The position numbers and the translations under genes are program-made. 64,000 nucleotides of DNA, taken from the NCBI GenBank assembly GCA_038213375.1, contig JBBQTB010000019.1, positions 38,850 through 102,849 of the forward strand. Reading direction: 5' to 3'. Position 1 is the first letter of the stretch, and the number at the start of each line of letters is the position of its first letter. The stretch is from JAAUTT01 sp038213375. Lineage in GTDB: Bacteria; Bacteroidota; Bacteroidia; Bacteroidales; JAAUTT01. The notes below the pieces were generated by a model, which was given only the letters and a program-made list of their open reading frames with translations, had not been told where the DNA came from and searched no databases. Below, piece after piece: positions 8,966 to 17,633 of this stretch.

Positions 8966-10270
8966 ATGAATTCTTCACGAAGAGAATTTCTTAAAAGGTC
9001 AACTTCTGCCGCCGTTGGAGCTCTTATCCTGCCACAGATTATCCCTTCTTCAGCTCTTGGATTGAATGGAACGACGCCACCAAGCGATCGTATTGTAATG
9101 GGTTCGATTGGAGTTGGATCTCAGGGAACAAGCAATATGAATGGCTTTCTGAAATTTAAACAAGTTCAGTATGTTGCTGTTTGCGATGTCGATAAAAAAC
9201 ACATTGAGTCAGCCAAAGAAAAAGTTGATAGTACTTATGGAAACAAAAATTGCCGTACTTATGGTGATTTCCGTGAATTTCTTGAAAAAGAAAAGCTTGA
9301 CGCTGTATGTCTTTCTTTGCCTGATCATTGGCACTCCATCATATCTGTTTCGTGTGCAAATAAAAAGCTCGATATTTATGGAGAGAAACCTCTAGCACGG
9401 AGCATTCATGAAGGTCAGGCCATTTCTGCCGCGGTGCATAAAAATAATATTATCTGGCAAACAGGAAGTTGGCAGCGTTCGGTGGAGAATTTTCGTCGAG
9501 GTGTCGAATTAGTGCGCAACGGACGTATTGGAAAAATAACACATGTGGAAGTAGGTTTGCCCGATGGAGGAAGGTCAATTGGAACACCTCCAGTAATACC
9601 AGTACCGGAAGAGCTGAATTGGGAATTCTGGTTAGGTCCGGCTTTAAATGTCCCTTATCGTGGTGTTAGCCACTGGAACTGGCGCTGGATTCAGGATTAT
9701 TCGGGAGGTCAGTTAACTGACTGGGCCGGTCACCATATTGATATTGCGCACTGGGGATTAGGATTTGATGGCACTGGCCCTGTATCCATTGAGGGGAAAG
9801 GAGTTTATCCACGTGAAGGAATCTATAACACTGCCGTAGAATACGATTTTAATTGTGTATATAAGGACGGCACAACCATGAGGGTTGCGAATGCTTCACG
9901 ACAGAAATATGGCATGGGTACTGTTTGGTATGGCGACAAAGGATGGCTGCGTGTTGATCGTGGCGATATTATTGAAGCTTCGGATCCAAAAATTCTGAAC
10001 GAAAAAATTGGTGAAAATGAAATTCAGGTTTACAAAAGTACCAACCACCAACAGAATTTTCTTGATTGTATAAAGTCACTCAATGAAACAATAACACCTG
10101 TGGATACCGCATTGCGTTCCATTTCAGTTGGTTTGCTTGGTGAAATAGCTATGTTAACCGGCCAAAAAATTCAATGGGATCCTGAAAAACAGGAAATTAT
10201 TGATAATAAAATGGCAAGTCGTTTACTTTCACGTCCCTATCGTCAACCATGGGTTTTACCACTTATTTAA
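8966..10270 (+). CDS. Tat-exported Gfo/Idh/MocA-family oxidoreductase (second)
   Basis: A 434-residue protein of the same superfamily as its upstream neighbour but only distantly similar. It has a clear twin-arginine signal (SRREFLK at 4-10, hydrophobic run to about 32) with no lipobox cysteine. The nucleotide motif GVGSQG is at 49-54 and EKP at 140-142. Downstream, WNWRWIQDYSGGQLTDWAGHHIDIAHWGL is typical of the Bacteroidota/Planctomycetes exported Gfo/Idh group. It is 39 bases after the first oxidoreductase and 11 bases before the ThuA-like gene. Two different Gfo/Idh enzymes in one run suggest sequential or paired redox steps on a sugar derivative (inference). Confidence 0.9.
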   Translation: MNSSRREFLKRSTSAAVGALILPQIIPSSALGLNGTTPPSDRIVMGSIGVGSQGTSNMNGFLKFKQVQYVAVCDVDKKHIESAKEKVDSTYGNKNCRTYGDFREFLEKEKLDAVCLSLPDHWHSIISVSCANKKLDIYGEKPLARSIHEGQAISAAVHKNNIIWQTGSWQRSVENFRRGVELVRNGRIGKITHVEVGLPDGGRSIGTPPVIPVPEELNWEFWLGPALNVPYRGVSHWNWRWIQDYSGGQLTDWAGHHIDIAHWGLGFDGTGPVSIEGKGVYPREGIYNTAVEYDFNCVYKDGTTMRVANASRQKYGMGTVWYGDKGWLRVDRGDIIEASDPKILNEKIGENEIQVYKSTNHQQNFLDCIKSLNETITPVDTALRSISVGLLGEIAMLTGQKIQWDPEKQEIIDNKMASRLLSRPYRQPWVLPLI

Positions 10271-10281
10271 TCTGAACTATC

Positions 10282-11499
10282 ATGAAAAAAAATATTTTAT
10301 TTACATTTCTATTTATTTCTATCTTGGTTTTTTTTAACGCTTGTAAGGAAAAACATGCATACAAGGCATTAATTGTAACCGGCCAAAATAACCATAACTG
10401 GCAGGCAAGTTCTCCCATTTTAAAACAATTGCTTGATCAAACCAAGCTGTTTACCACCAATATTATCGAAACTCCTGCACCAGGAAAGGATATGAGCGTC
10501 TTCAATCCCGATTTTGCAAAATACGATGTTGTGGTTCTTGATTATAACGGAGATGCATGGCCAGAAAAAACGAGGGTTTCATTTGTCGAATATGTTAAAA
10601 ACGGAGGCGGTGTTGTTGTGTATCATGCAGCTGATAATGCATTTGTGAACTGGAAAGAATACAATGAAATAATAGGTTTGGGAGGATGGGATGGCCGCAC
10701 CGAAAAAGATGGTCCTTATGTTTATTTTAAGGATGGGAAACAGGTTTGTGATTCCACTCCCGGAAGAGGTGGTTCGCATGGTGCCAGACATGAGTTTACT
10801 ATTCAGATCAGAAATACGGAACATCCTATAACCAAAGGGTTGCCAGCTAAATGGCTACATGCTGAAGATGAGTTATATAGCCAGCTTCGCGGCCCGGCAA
10901 AGAACATGGAAATTCTTGCTACTGCATATGCCGATACAGCCAAAGGTGGAACCGGACGGGACGAACCTATGTTATCCATCATTTCTTATGGAAAAGGACG
11001 AATTTTTCATACAACACTAGGTCATTGCGGAAATGGTGATAAAAAATTTCCTGCCTTGGAATGTGCAGGATTTATTACAACATTTCAAAGGGGTACAGAA
11101 TGGGCTGCCAGCGGTGTTGTAACCCAGATTATTCCCGTTGATTTCCCAAATTCTGCCGGTACAGTGCAATGGGCTGAATATAAACCATTATCTTTGGATG
11201 AAATAATTAGCAATATTGAAAAATACGATGTTTCCAAAAGTCGTAAATATTTGTACGATTTGCAGAACCGCATTCGAAATTCTGAAGGAAACGCAGAAAC
11301 TCTTTTAACGTATGAGAAGCTGATGGTTAAAATTCTTGAAAGCAGCGAAGCAACTCTCGATGCTAAAAAGTTTGTTCTTAGGGAATTGAGCTGGATGGGA
11401 TCAGACTTTTGCATTCCACAAGTCAAAAAACTTGAGTCATCAGCTGACTTGAAAGATGAGGTTAAGTTTGCTTTAACACGCATTCAATCATTAAAGTAA
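10282..11499 (+). CDS. ThuA-like domain lipoprotein
   Basis: A 405-residue exported protein. A signal sequence ends in a lipoprotein-like site at Cys21 (FFNAC). Residues about 28-270 form a ThuA-like, class-I amidotransferase-fold domain (ALIVTGQNNHNW, VVLDYNGDAWPE, GGGVVVYHAADNAF, HEFTIQIRNTEHPITKGLP, GKGRIFHTTLGH). The last 100 residues are helical and resemble HEAT-like repeats. ThuA-like proteins often neighbour Gfo/Idh oxidoreductases, and related proteins have been linked to 3-keto sugar metabolism, but no activity can be assigned here. Ten bases separate it from the next gene. Confidence 0.85.
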   Translation: MKKNILFTFLFISILVFFNACKEKHAYKALIVTGQNNHNWQASSPILKQLLDQTKLFTTNIIETPAPGKDMSVFNPDFAKYDVVVLDYNGDAWPEKTRVSFVEYVKNGGGVVVYHAADNAFVNWKEYNEIIGLGGWDGRTEKDGPYVYFKDGKQVCDSTPGRGGSHGARHEFTIQIRNTEHPITKGLPAKWLHAEDELYSQLRGPAKNMEILATAYADTAKGGTGRDEPMLSIISYGKGRIFHTTLGHCGNGDKKFPALECAGFITTFQRGTEWAASGVVTQIIPVDFPNSAGTVQWAEYKPLSLDEIISNIEKYDVSKSRKYLYDLQNRIRNSEGNAETLLTYEKLMVKILESSEATLDAKKFVLRELSWMGSDFCIPQVKKLESSADLKDEVKFALTRIQSLK

Positions 11500-11508
11500 A
11501 AACTAAAA

Positions 11509-12438
11509 ATGCTTTCGCTGGTAATTCCTATTTATAACGAAAAACACCTTATTAATGAGTTAGTAAGCAGAATAGTAAAAGCTATTGAACTGTTTACTAC
11601 TGATTATGAGATCATTTTTGTAGATGACGGAAGTACTGATGGAAGTTTACCAGCTTTGTTAAGTTTTTATCAGGAAAATGAACACATAAAGGTACTAAGT
11701 CTTTCGAAAAACTTTGGACATCAGCCCGCATTTACAGCCGGTTTGGAATATTCGAAAGGAGACATTATTGCCATGATGGATGGCGATTTGCAGGATCCTC
11801 CTGAACTACTGGCCGACATGTTCAGGAAGATTCAAGCAGATGGTTTTGACATAGTTAGTGGCAAACGAACTGGAAGAAAAGGAAAATCACCCCGTAATTT
11901 GTTTACCTGGATGTTTCATTTATTATTTGGTAGTGTTGCAGGATTGAAAAATATAGAAAATACAGGCAACTATTCCATGATGACCCGCAATGCATTAAAT
12001 GCGTTGTTGTCGATGAAAGAAAAAAACCGGTATTTGCCTGGTTTACGGTCGTTTATTGGCTACAAACACGGATACGCTGAATATATTCGCGACGATCGAT
12101 ACAATGGGAAATCAAAGATGAGTTTCTATAAATTAATGGTTCTAGCCACCGATGCAATTTTTGCTTTTTCAAGATTCCCAATCCGGTTTTGCATGATCCT
12201 TGGAATGATTGGAACCATAGTTTTTATGGTGGCAGGGATGTATGTTCTTATTGCTAAATTTTTCGGTCTTGCAATTATAGGTTGGTCATCTACATTATTA
12301 AGCATCTATTTTTTAGGTTCGGTGCAGATGATTTTTATGGGGATTGTAGGAGAATATGTATATCGGATTTATAAAGAATCACAAAACAGACCACTTTATT
12401 TTGTAAAGAAGTTTCATAGTAGGCAGGTAGATGAATGA
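11509..12438 (+). CDS. GT2 family glycosyltransferase, polyprenyl-phosphate sugar type
   Basis: A 309-residue enzyme like DPM1/GtrB/ArnC that transfers a sugar from a nucleotide donor to a lipid carrier at the inner face of the membrane. It shows LSLVIPIYNEKHLI, the donor-binding VDDGSTDGS, the metal-binding DGDLQDPPE (91-99) and YNGKSKMSFYK. Two membrane helices follow at about 223-250 and 262-285. Its stop overlaps the next start by 8 bases, so it is coupled to the GT39-like gene. Together they would form a two-step flip-and-transfer pair. Why such a pair follows a redox cluster is unclear. Confidence 0.9.
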   Translation: MLSLVIPIYNEKHLINELVSRIVKAIELFTTDYEIIFVDDGSTDGSLPALLSFYQENEHIKVLSLSKNFGHQPAFTAGLEYSKGDIIAMMDGDLQDPPELLADMFRKIQADGFDIVSGKRTGRKGKSPRNLFTWMFHLLFGSVAGLKNIENTGNYSMMTRNALNALLSMKEKNRYLPGLRSFIGYKHGYAEYIRDDRYNGKSKMSFYKLMVLATDAIFAFSRFPIRFCMILGMIGTIVFMVAGMYVLIAKFFGLAIIGWSSTLLSIYFLGSVQMIFMGIVGEYVYRIYKESQNRPLYFVKKFHSRQVDE

Positions 12439-14497
12439 CAGATTATTAAAAATAATTTTTTTTGTATTATCTTTTCTGATCCTTGCTGTACTGGCGCTGG
12501 TTAGTCGCGATGCAGGAATTTCAGGTGACGAAGGTGTGCATATGAAGCAATCGGAAATGGTTTATAGCTATTTCGCTACGTGGGGCGAAGATAAGTCGGC
12601 TATTCATACTCCTAAAACTCATTTAAAATATTACGGTCAATCGGTTGATAACCTTACCACCATATTAACTCATTGGTTTCATATTGATGATATTTACGGT
12701 TTTCGTCATGTGATATGCTCTATTACCGGATGGTTAACTATTTCGCTCACCGCTCTTTTTGCTGTTTATCTGGCAGGGTATGGTGCGGGAATTTTTGTAC
12801 TCCTGCTGTTCAGCGTTTCTCCGGTTTTCATTGGCCATTCGCTGAATAATCTGAAGGATATTCCGTTTGGTTTGGCTTATATTGCAAGTATCTATTTCAT
12901 TATCAAATTCTTTTCGACAATAGATAAGCCCAATTGGAAAACGGCGCTTTTATTAGTTGTAAGCATGGCTTTTGCAGTTAGTATAAGAGCCGGAGGCCTT
13001 CTTGTACTCTTCTATTTATGGTTCTTTTTCATTCTTTTTAATGGGATTGGGTATGTTAAAAACAAGCAGTTCGATGGTAAATACATTCGAAATCAACTGT
13101 TTTGGGTATTTGGCATTTCGGTAACAGCGTATTTGTTAGGACTAATTCTTTGGCCCTATGCATTACAAAACCCGATTATAAATCCATGGAAATCATACCA
13201 GTTAATGGCAAATTTTCCAACTACTCTTCGCCAGATTTTTGAAGGACAATCCTATTGGTCCGATTTACTTCCATGGTACTACTTACCCAAATACATGGCA
13301 ATTACAATACCTATTATCGTATTTGCGGGCGTTGTATTATTCGTTTTGTTTTATAATCAGTTTTTTCATTCAAAACAAGCGTTATACTTTTCATTTATTT
13401 TGTTTGCCATCGTTTTCCCTGTGGTATTTGTTATCATTAAAAAGTCCAATCTTTATGGAAGTTGGAGGCACTTTTTGTTTATCTATCCTTGCATCATACT
13501 TATTTCAGCTATCGGCTTCTCAAAACTTTTTACTTACTTCCACAATAAATATTACAGATGGGTTCTTGTGGTAACAGTAATCCTTTTGCTGATTCATCCG
13601 TTTAAGTTTATGATTCAAAACCATCCATATTATTACTTGTATTATAATCAGTTTGTGGGAGGGTTAAAAGGTGCATATGGAAATTATGAAACTGATTATT
13701 ATTATCACTCAATGCGCGAAGGATCGGAATGGTTAGCCAATTATTTGGAGACAAAAAAAACAAACCATGCAGTGAAGGTGGGAGCTAATTTTTCGATTCG
13801 TTGGTTTTTTAGAAATCAAAAGAATGTCGAAACTTTTTACTTTCCTTATGCTGATAGAAGCAGGCATGACTGGGATTATGAGATAGTGGTAAATAGTTAT
13901 ATTCATCCTGATCAGCTCAAAAATAAAACATGGCCTCCGCTAAATACCATTCATGTAGTTTATGCTGATAGCGTTCCAATATGTGCCGTACTGGAACGGA
14001 GTACGAAAGCTGATTATGAGGGAATTACTCAGTTGGAATCTGGGAATATTGCTGAATCCATACCTTCTTTAGAAGAAGGTCTAATAGCCTATCCCCAAAA
14101 CGAATATCTCTGGTACAAATACGCCTGGGCGTTGTACAAAAACGATAAAAAGAAAGAAGCTGAAAGTGCGTTAAAATCAGGGCTTGAAATTCTACCTTCT
14201 GATGAACTTATTCTGCAATTTCTAGGCGATATTGTTTTCGAAAAGGGTGATGCGTTGATGGCTGCCAATTATTACGAAAGAGCCATCGTGGCCAATAGTA
14301 AATTTTTAAGACCATATGTGAAGCTCGCTAATCTTTATACCAATTCGGACAGCAAGAAAGCGCGCTCCGTTTTGATGCAGTGTCTTCGTCGGGATTCGAA
14401 ATATAAACCTGCTATTATGGCACTTGCCGATACTTATCGTAACTCGAATCCGGAAATCGCGAAGAGATACGATCATTTAGCAGAATCTATAAAATAA
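12431..14497 (+). CDS. GT39/ArnT-like membrane glycosyltransferase with C-terminal TPR repeats
   Basis: A 688-residue integral membrane protein. The first 430 residues carry about ten hydrophobic helices. The conserved acidic motif after the first helix (SGDEGVHMKQ, 31-40) matches the catalytic Asp-Glu of GT-C enzymes of the PMT/ArnT class, which use polyprenyl-phosphate sugars on the outer face. Residues about 530-680 are TPR-like helical repeats (for example YLWYKYAWALYKNDKKKEAESALKSG and EIVF-type units), which probably recruit an acceptor or partner. The overlap with the GT2 gene suggests that the GT2 product makes the lipid-linked donor. The acceptor could be lipid or protein. Confidence 0.85.
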   Translation: MNDRLLKIIFFVLSFLILAVLALVSRDAGISGDEGVHMKQSEMVYSYFATWGEDKSAIHTPKTHLKYYGQSVDNLTTILTHWFHIDDIYGFRHVICSITGWLTISLTALFAVYLAGYGAGIFVLLLFSVSPVFIGHSLNNLKDIPFGLAYIASIYFIIKFFSTIDKPNWKTALLLVVSMAFAVSIRAGGLLVLFYLWFFFILFNGIGYVKNKQFDGKYIRNQLFWVFGISVTAYLLGLILWPYALQNPIINPWKSYQLMANFPTTLRQIFEGQSYWSDLLPWYYLPKYMAITIPIIVFAGVVLFVLFYNQFFHSKQALYFSFILFAIVFPVVFVIIKKSNLYGSWRHFLFIYPCIILISAIGFSKLFTYFHNKYYRWVLVVTVILLLIHPFKFMIQNHPYYYLYYNQFVGGLKGAYGNYETDYYYHSMREGSEWLANYLETKKTNHAVKVGANFSIRWFFRNQKNVETFYFPYADRSRHDWDYEIVVNSYIHPDQLKNKTWPPLNTIHVVYADSVPICAVLERSTKADYEGITQLESGNIAESIPSLEEGLIAYPQNEYLWYKYAWALYKNDKKKEAESALKSGLEILPSDELILQFLGDIVFEKGDALMAANYYERAIVANSKFLRPYVKLANLYTNSDSKKARSVLMQCLRRDSKYKPAIMALADTYRNSNPEIAKRYDHLAESIK

Positions 14498-14524
14498 ATG
14501 TTTAATTATAAAAGGTTGATTATT

Positions 14525-14773
14525 ATGAAAAAAGTAGTATTAATGTGTTCGATGGCAGGAGTGCTTCTCCTTGGAAATGTTTCAATGTCTGTAGCCCAGG
14601 ATTCGATTGAGAAAAAAGATACAATATCTGTTGACGCTACTGATCCTGTATACTATAAAGCAGAAGATGAGGCTTCTGAAAAAGGTGGTTCGGGTAAAAC
14701 CATTGCTATCATTGCCGGCATTGTGGTGGTTGCCGCTGCCGGAGGTTATTTCTTGTTAAAGAAAAAGAAATAA
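14525..14773 (+). CDS. Small exported protein with C-terminal membrane anchor
   Basis: An 82-residue protein if it starts at the second ATG (14525). That start gives a clean signal peptide ending near SVAQ (25), whereas the ATG at 14498 would add nine residues of poor signal quality. Mature residues 26-58 are short, acidic and Gly-rich near the end. A helix (about 59-78) and a KKKKK tail follow, like a C-terminal anchor or sorting signal. It is the last gene of the run and ends at a strong hairpin. I do not recognise the family. Confidence 0.6.
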   Translation: MKKVVLMCSMAGVLLLGNVSMSVAQDSIEKKDTISVDATDPVYYKAEDEASEKGGSGKTIAIIAGIVVVAAAGGYFLLKKKK

Positions 14774-14775
14774 GA

Positions 14776-14825
14776 GGAATTAAAACTTTGGCGGGAAACT
14801 TGTTTCCTGCCAAAGTTTTAATTCC
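14776..14825. terminator. Bidirectional terminator hairpin between convergent genes
   Basis: Arms 14776-14799 and 14802-14825 pair over 24 bp with one G.U wobble and almost no loop. The outer part is A- and T-rich on both sides, so it can end transcripts from both the plus-strand run and the minus-strand cytochrome gene. Confidence 0.8.
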
Positions 14826-14882
14826 TTACTTTCTGCCACTTAACATGTTCGGTAATTATATACATTTTTGGATAAAAAATTT

Positions 14883-15194
14883 TTACCCTTGCTTAGGTCT
14901 GGTTATAAGATATTTCATTATAAGTTTAGTTTCCTGATCATTGCATTTTGTTTTTTTTTGCATTACAACCATGGCTTTAGCCCATTCTTTTTTTGTGAAC
15001 TGGTCAGTTTTATATAAATTATGACAACTTCCGCAATTTTTGACATACAAATTTCTTCCGATAACAAGCGTATCGCATGCCACTCCTATTCTTTGCGAAT
15101 CTGCCAAAGTTGGAATATATAATGCCGGTTGGCATGCCACTATTGCAAACATGAAAAGATTAAAAAAAAACAACGCTTTGGATTTAAAATTCAT
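14883..15194 (-). CDS. Monoheme cytochrome c-like lipoprotein
   Basis: A 103-residue exported protein. Its signal sequence ends in a lipobox (AIVAC, Cys21). A single heme c site, CGSCH, lies at Cys54-His58, followed by LYKTDQFTKKEWAKAMVVMQKK, a pattern common in small Bacteroidota cytochromes. It overlaps the upstream outer-membrane protein gene by 11 bases, so the two are translationally coupled and probably act at the same envelope site. It would be a small electron carrier or sensor on a membrane face. Confidence 0.8.
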   Translation of the reverse strand: MNFKSKALFFFNLFMFAIVACQPALYIPTLADSQRIGVACDTLVIGRNLYVKNCGSCHNLYKTDQFTKKEWAKAMVVMQKKTKCNDQETKLIMKYLITRPKQG

Positions 15195-15984
15195 AGGAAA
15201 ATATTAATCTTGTTTGTAAACGTTCATGTCCACTGAGTTCTAACCCACCTCCTTTTAAATTGGTTATTTGTGGCATGCAAGATAAATTAATCCAAAACCC
15301 ATTTGTTGAATAAGAAAAACTTGGACCGAATAATACAACTGAATTTTCCCATATCGATTTGGCTATTATGTTCTGGTTCATTAATTCAAATCCTAAATGA
15401 ATATTGTTTTTTAATCGATAGGCTAAGCCATAATTTAATTCAACTTTCAGTTCTTCCTCATTTGTTGAATTTATGCTTTTACCATTGGACGAAAATGCTT
15501 TTTCCAAAACATATTCGCCAACCAGGTTAAAGGCGTTAATAAAATTTCCGGATTGTTTGTCCAGAATAATTTTGCCTTCAAGTTCAGTTTGAGATGGTGA
15601 CAAAGAGTACTCAAAATAAAGGGCTGAACCAATACGGTTTGCGACCGGATCGGTAAGTTTTAGTTTCCATTCGTTGGAAAAGCTATATTCAGTATTACTA
15701 ATTAAATTTTGAATACCATTCTCTTCAACAATAGCTTTGTAATATCCGTAGTTCAGGTAAAATGAGGTTTGGAGTTTTGCTCCGAGGCCAATTTCGAATT
15801 CTATTCTATGATCAATCTCGTTGTAAAAATTATTCCGGCCATTTAGGAATGTCGACCAAACTTCGATCTCCTTTTGTCCTTTATTCAAAACGCCGCTTTG
15901 ATAGGTGTAAGTAAATATCCTGTCCTGTGCACTAACCTTAACAAAGCTAACAATAGCAATAAATAGTAAAATCTTCTTTATCAT
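15184..15984 (-). CDS. Putative outer-membrane beta-barrel protein
   Basis: A 266-residue protein with a signal peptide (cut near VSAQ, about residue 19), many alternating aromatic and hydrophobic strands and a terminal phenylalanine (RLIFSYEF), all features of small outer-membrane barrels. The specific family is not recognised. It overlaps the downstream cytochrome lipoprotein gene by 11 bases and follows the LuxR-type regulator gene by 69 bases on the same strand. The arrangement suggests an envelope module with an electron-carrying partner, but the substrate is unknown. Confidence 0.65.
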   Translation of the reverse strand: MIKKILLFIAIVSFVKVSAQDRIFTYTYQSGVLNKGQKEIEVWSTFLNGRNNFYNEIDHRIEFEIGLGAKLQTSFYLNYGYYKAIVEENGIQNLISNTEYSFSNEWKLKLTDPVANRIGSALYFEYSLSPSQTELEGKIILDKQSGNFINAFNLVGEYVLEKAFSSNGKSINSTNEEELKVELNYGLAYRLKNNIHLGFELMNQNIIAKSIWENSVVLFGPSFSYSTNGFWINLSCMPQITNLKGGGLELSGHERLQTRLIFSYEF

Positions 15985-16053
15985 TTTGTTTCATTTTAAT
16001 TTACCACAAAATTAGATTTTACTCTGCTCTCCACAATCCCATGAAATAATGAT

Positions 16054-16653
16054 TTATATAAGATCGGATGTACTTATTTCATCAATATCAATAAGTTTTT
16101 TTAATACGGCGTACATCGTCAATCCTGAGGCAGATTTGATTCCGGTTTTTTCAGAAATGTTTTTGCGATGCGAAATTACAGTATGAATGCTAATGGATAG
16201 CTTATCAGCGATTTCCTTATTTGCCAACCCCTTTGCAACTAATAGTAAAACATCAACTTCACGTTTGGTAAGGTCATTAATAGGTTCAATCACTTTTTTT
16301 GGCCAAAAAGAATTCAATAATTCATTTACCTTTTTTACAATTGAGGTGGGGTTATCCCCTATATGAATATCAGAGTTGGCAGTAGAAGTCTTTCTTTCTA
16401 AATTAAGGTGTAAGTATTTAATATTTATAGCATTGATTAATATTTGTTTTAATTGGTTTTCATAATCATTGATTATATTCAATGGTAGAATTAAAAGAAT
16501 ATATCCCGATAAATGGGGATAATCATTAAGCTCCTTTTTGTGGTGCATCAAAAAAACTTCATCAGCATTACAATCGGATAATATAACGGACAAACCTTTC
16601 AGTATTATGTCTGAATCACAGATAATTATAACCTTACTCATATGGTTATTCAT
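16054..16653 (-). CDS. LuxR/NarL-type transcriptional regulator with atypical receiver
   Basis: A 199-residue protein. The C-terminal LuxR helix-turn-helix is clear (LTKREVDVLLLVAKGLANKEIADKL then HTVISHRKNISEKTG, about 128-182). The N-terminal part has a receiver-like start (MSKVIIICDSDIILKGLSVIL), but where the phosphorylated Asp should follow the third strand it reads YILLILPLNI. It is probably not a phosphorelay target. It overlaps the hemerythrin-like gene by 8 bases, so the two are coupled. I infer that it responds to signals relayed by that protein, perhaps oxygen, NO or redox stress. An alternative start is Met5. Confidence 0.85.
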   Translation of the reverse strand: MNNHMSKVIIICDSDIILKGLSVILSDCNADEVFLMHHKKELNDYPHLSGYILLILPLNIINDYENQLKQILINAINIKYLHLNLERKTSTANSDIHIGDNPTSIVKKVNELLNSFWPKKVIEPINDLTKREVDVLLLVAKGLANKEIADKLSISIHTVISHRKNISEKTGIKSASGLTMYAVLKKLIDIDEISTSDLI

Positions 16654-17377
16654 CTTTTTTTACTATCTTTTCAAGTTGTTTCACTTTTGGAACGAGTATT
16701 TTATCTTCAATTCGTGAATGATTTTTCAAATCTTTTTCGAATATAAAAAGGTTCGACAGTAATGAATTCCCGATGTTCTGGTCATAGTTCGGTTGTAAAT
16801 ATTTTATAATGATATTTTTTAGGTCAAACATTTTTTCATCCATGTTGTTATGTTCCTTTTCAAATCCTTTTATGGTAAAATTCTTGTATTGATCCATAAA
16901 AGCTGCCTTTTTTGATGCATTTCCAATCACTTCATTCAGATTAATCACGTATGGGAAAATCTCTATTTCTTCGAGTTGAATATGTTTAATAAACTCTTCA
17001 GTAAATTTTTTATAAAACTTTCTAACTAATTCATTTTCTTTACATCCAGTGGTGCAATTGGACAGAAATAAATCAATTAACCTTTCCTGTTCAGGTATTA
17101 CATAGTCAACATAATTTCTGTGGGTTTTTAAAAGATAATCAATCACAGTAGTTACCGAAAAATCAAGTAGTCTTTTTTCTGAAAAATAATTTTCATTATG
17201 AAAAACGTTGATTATTTCAACAAAAAAAGTAACATCAATTCTTTCTTTTTTGCATAATTGCTGTATAGTTGAATCCCCAAATCCTAGTTTTATACCAAGC
17301 CTGTTTATTACAGGAAGCAATGTGTGGTCATTAAGGATGACCTGAGCAAGTTTACTGTTTTCACTGAATAATTCCAT
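16646..17377 (-). CDS. Hemerythrin-domain protein, ScdA/RIC-like
   Basis: The likely start is the ATG at 17377 (MELFSENSKLAQVIL), where related proteins usually begin, giving 243 residues; an ATG 33 bases upstream adds 11 more. The N-terminal 60 residues look like the ScdA/DUF542-type head. The rest is a hemerythrin-like four-helix bundle. Counted from the upstream ATG, possible di-iron ligands are His97, His143 and Glu147 (KHIQLEE), His187 (KEHNNM), His231 and Glu235 (NHSRIEDK). Such proteins bind O2 or NO or repair Fe-S clusters. It comes first in a coupled pair with the LuxR-type regulator. Confidence 0.8.
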   Translation of the reverse strand: MELFSENSKLAQVILNDHTLLPVINRLGIKLGFGDSTIQQLCKKERIDVTFFVEIINVFHNENYFSEKRLLDFSVTTVIDYLLKTHRNYVDYVIPEQERLIDLFLSNCTTGCKENELVRKFYKKFTEEFIKHIQLEEIEIFPYVINLNEVIGNASKKAAFMDQYKNFTIKGFEKEHNNMDEKMFDLKNIIIKYLQPNYDQNIGNSLLSNLFIFEKDLKNHSRIEDKILVPKVKQLEKIVKKDE

Positions 17378-17633
17378 GTTACTTTGATTTTGAGTAAAAT
17401 ATCTGCGCAAAAAGAGTTATTTGTTTAAAATTAAGAACAATGCATGAATTATATGTGTTTTCTTCAATAAAAACTTTCATATATTAGCTGTATGAAAATC
17501 CAACCATTTGATTTAACCTATTTTTAACTTAAAAGTTTAAATTATGAGACGAGTATTTTTTACAAAAAACGTAACCTTGCATGAAATGCAAGATACAAGC
17601 TACATCCTGAATATATTAAACAATTTTGTATTG

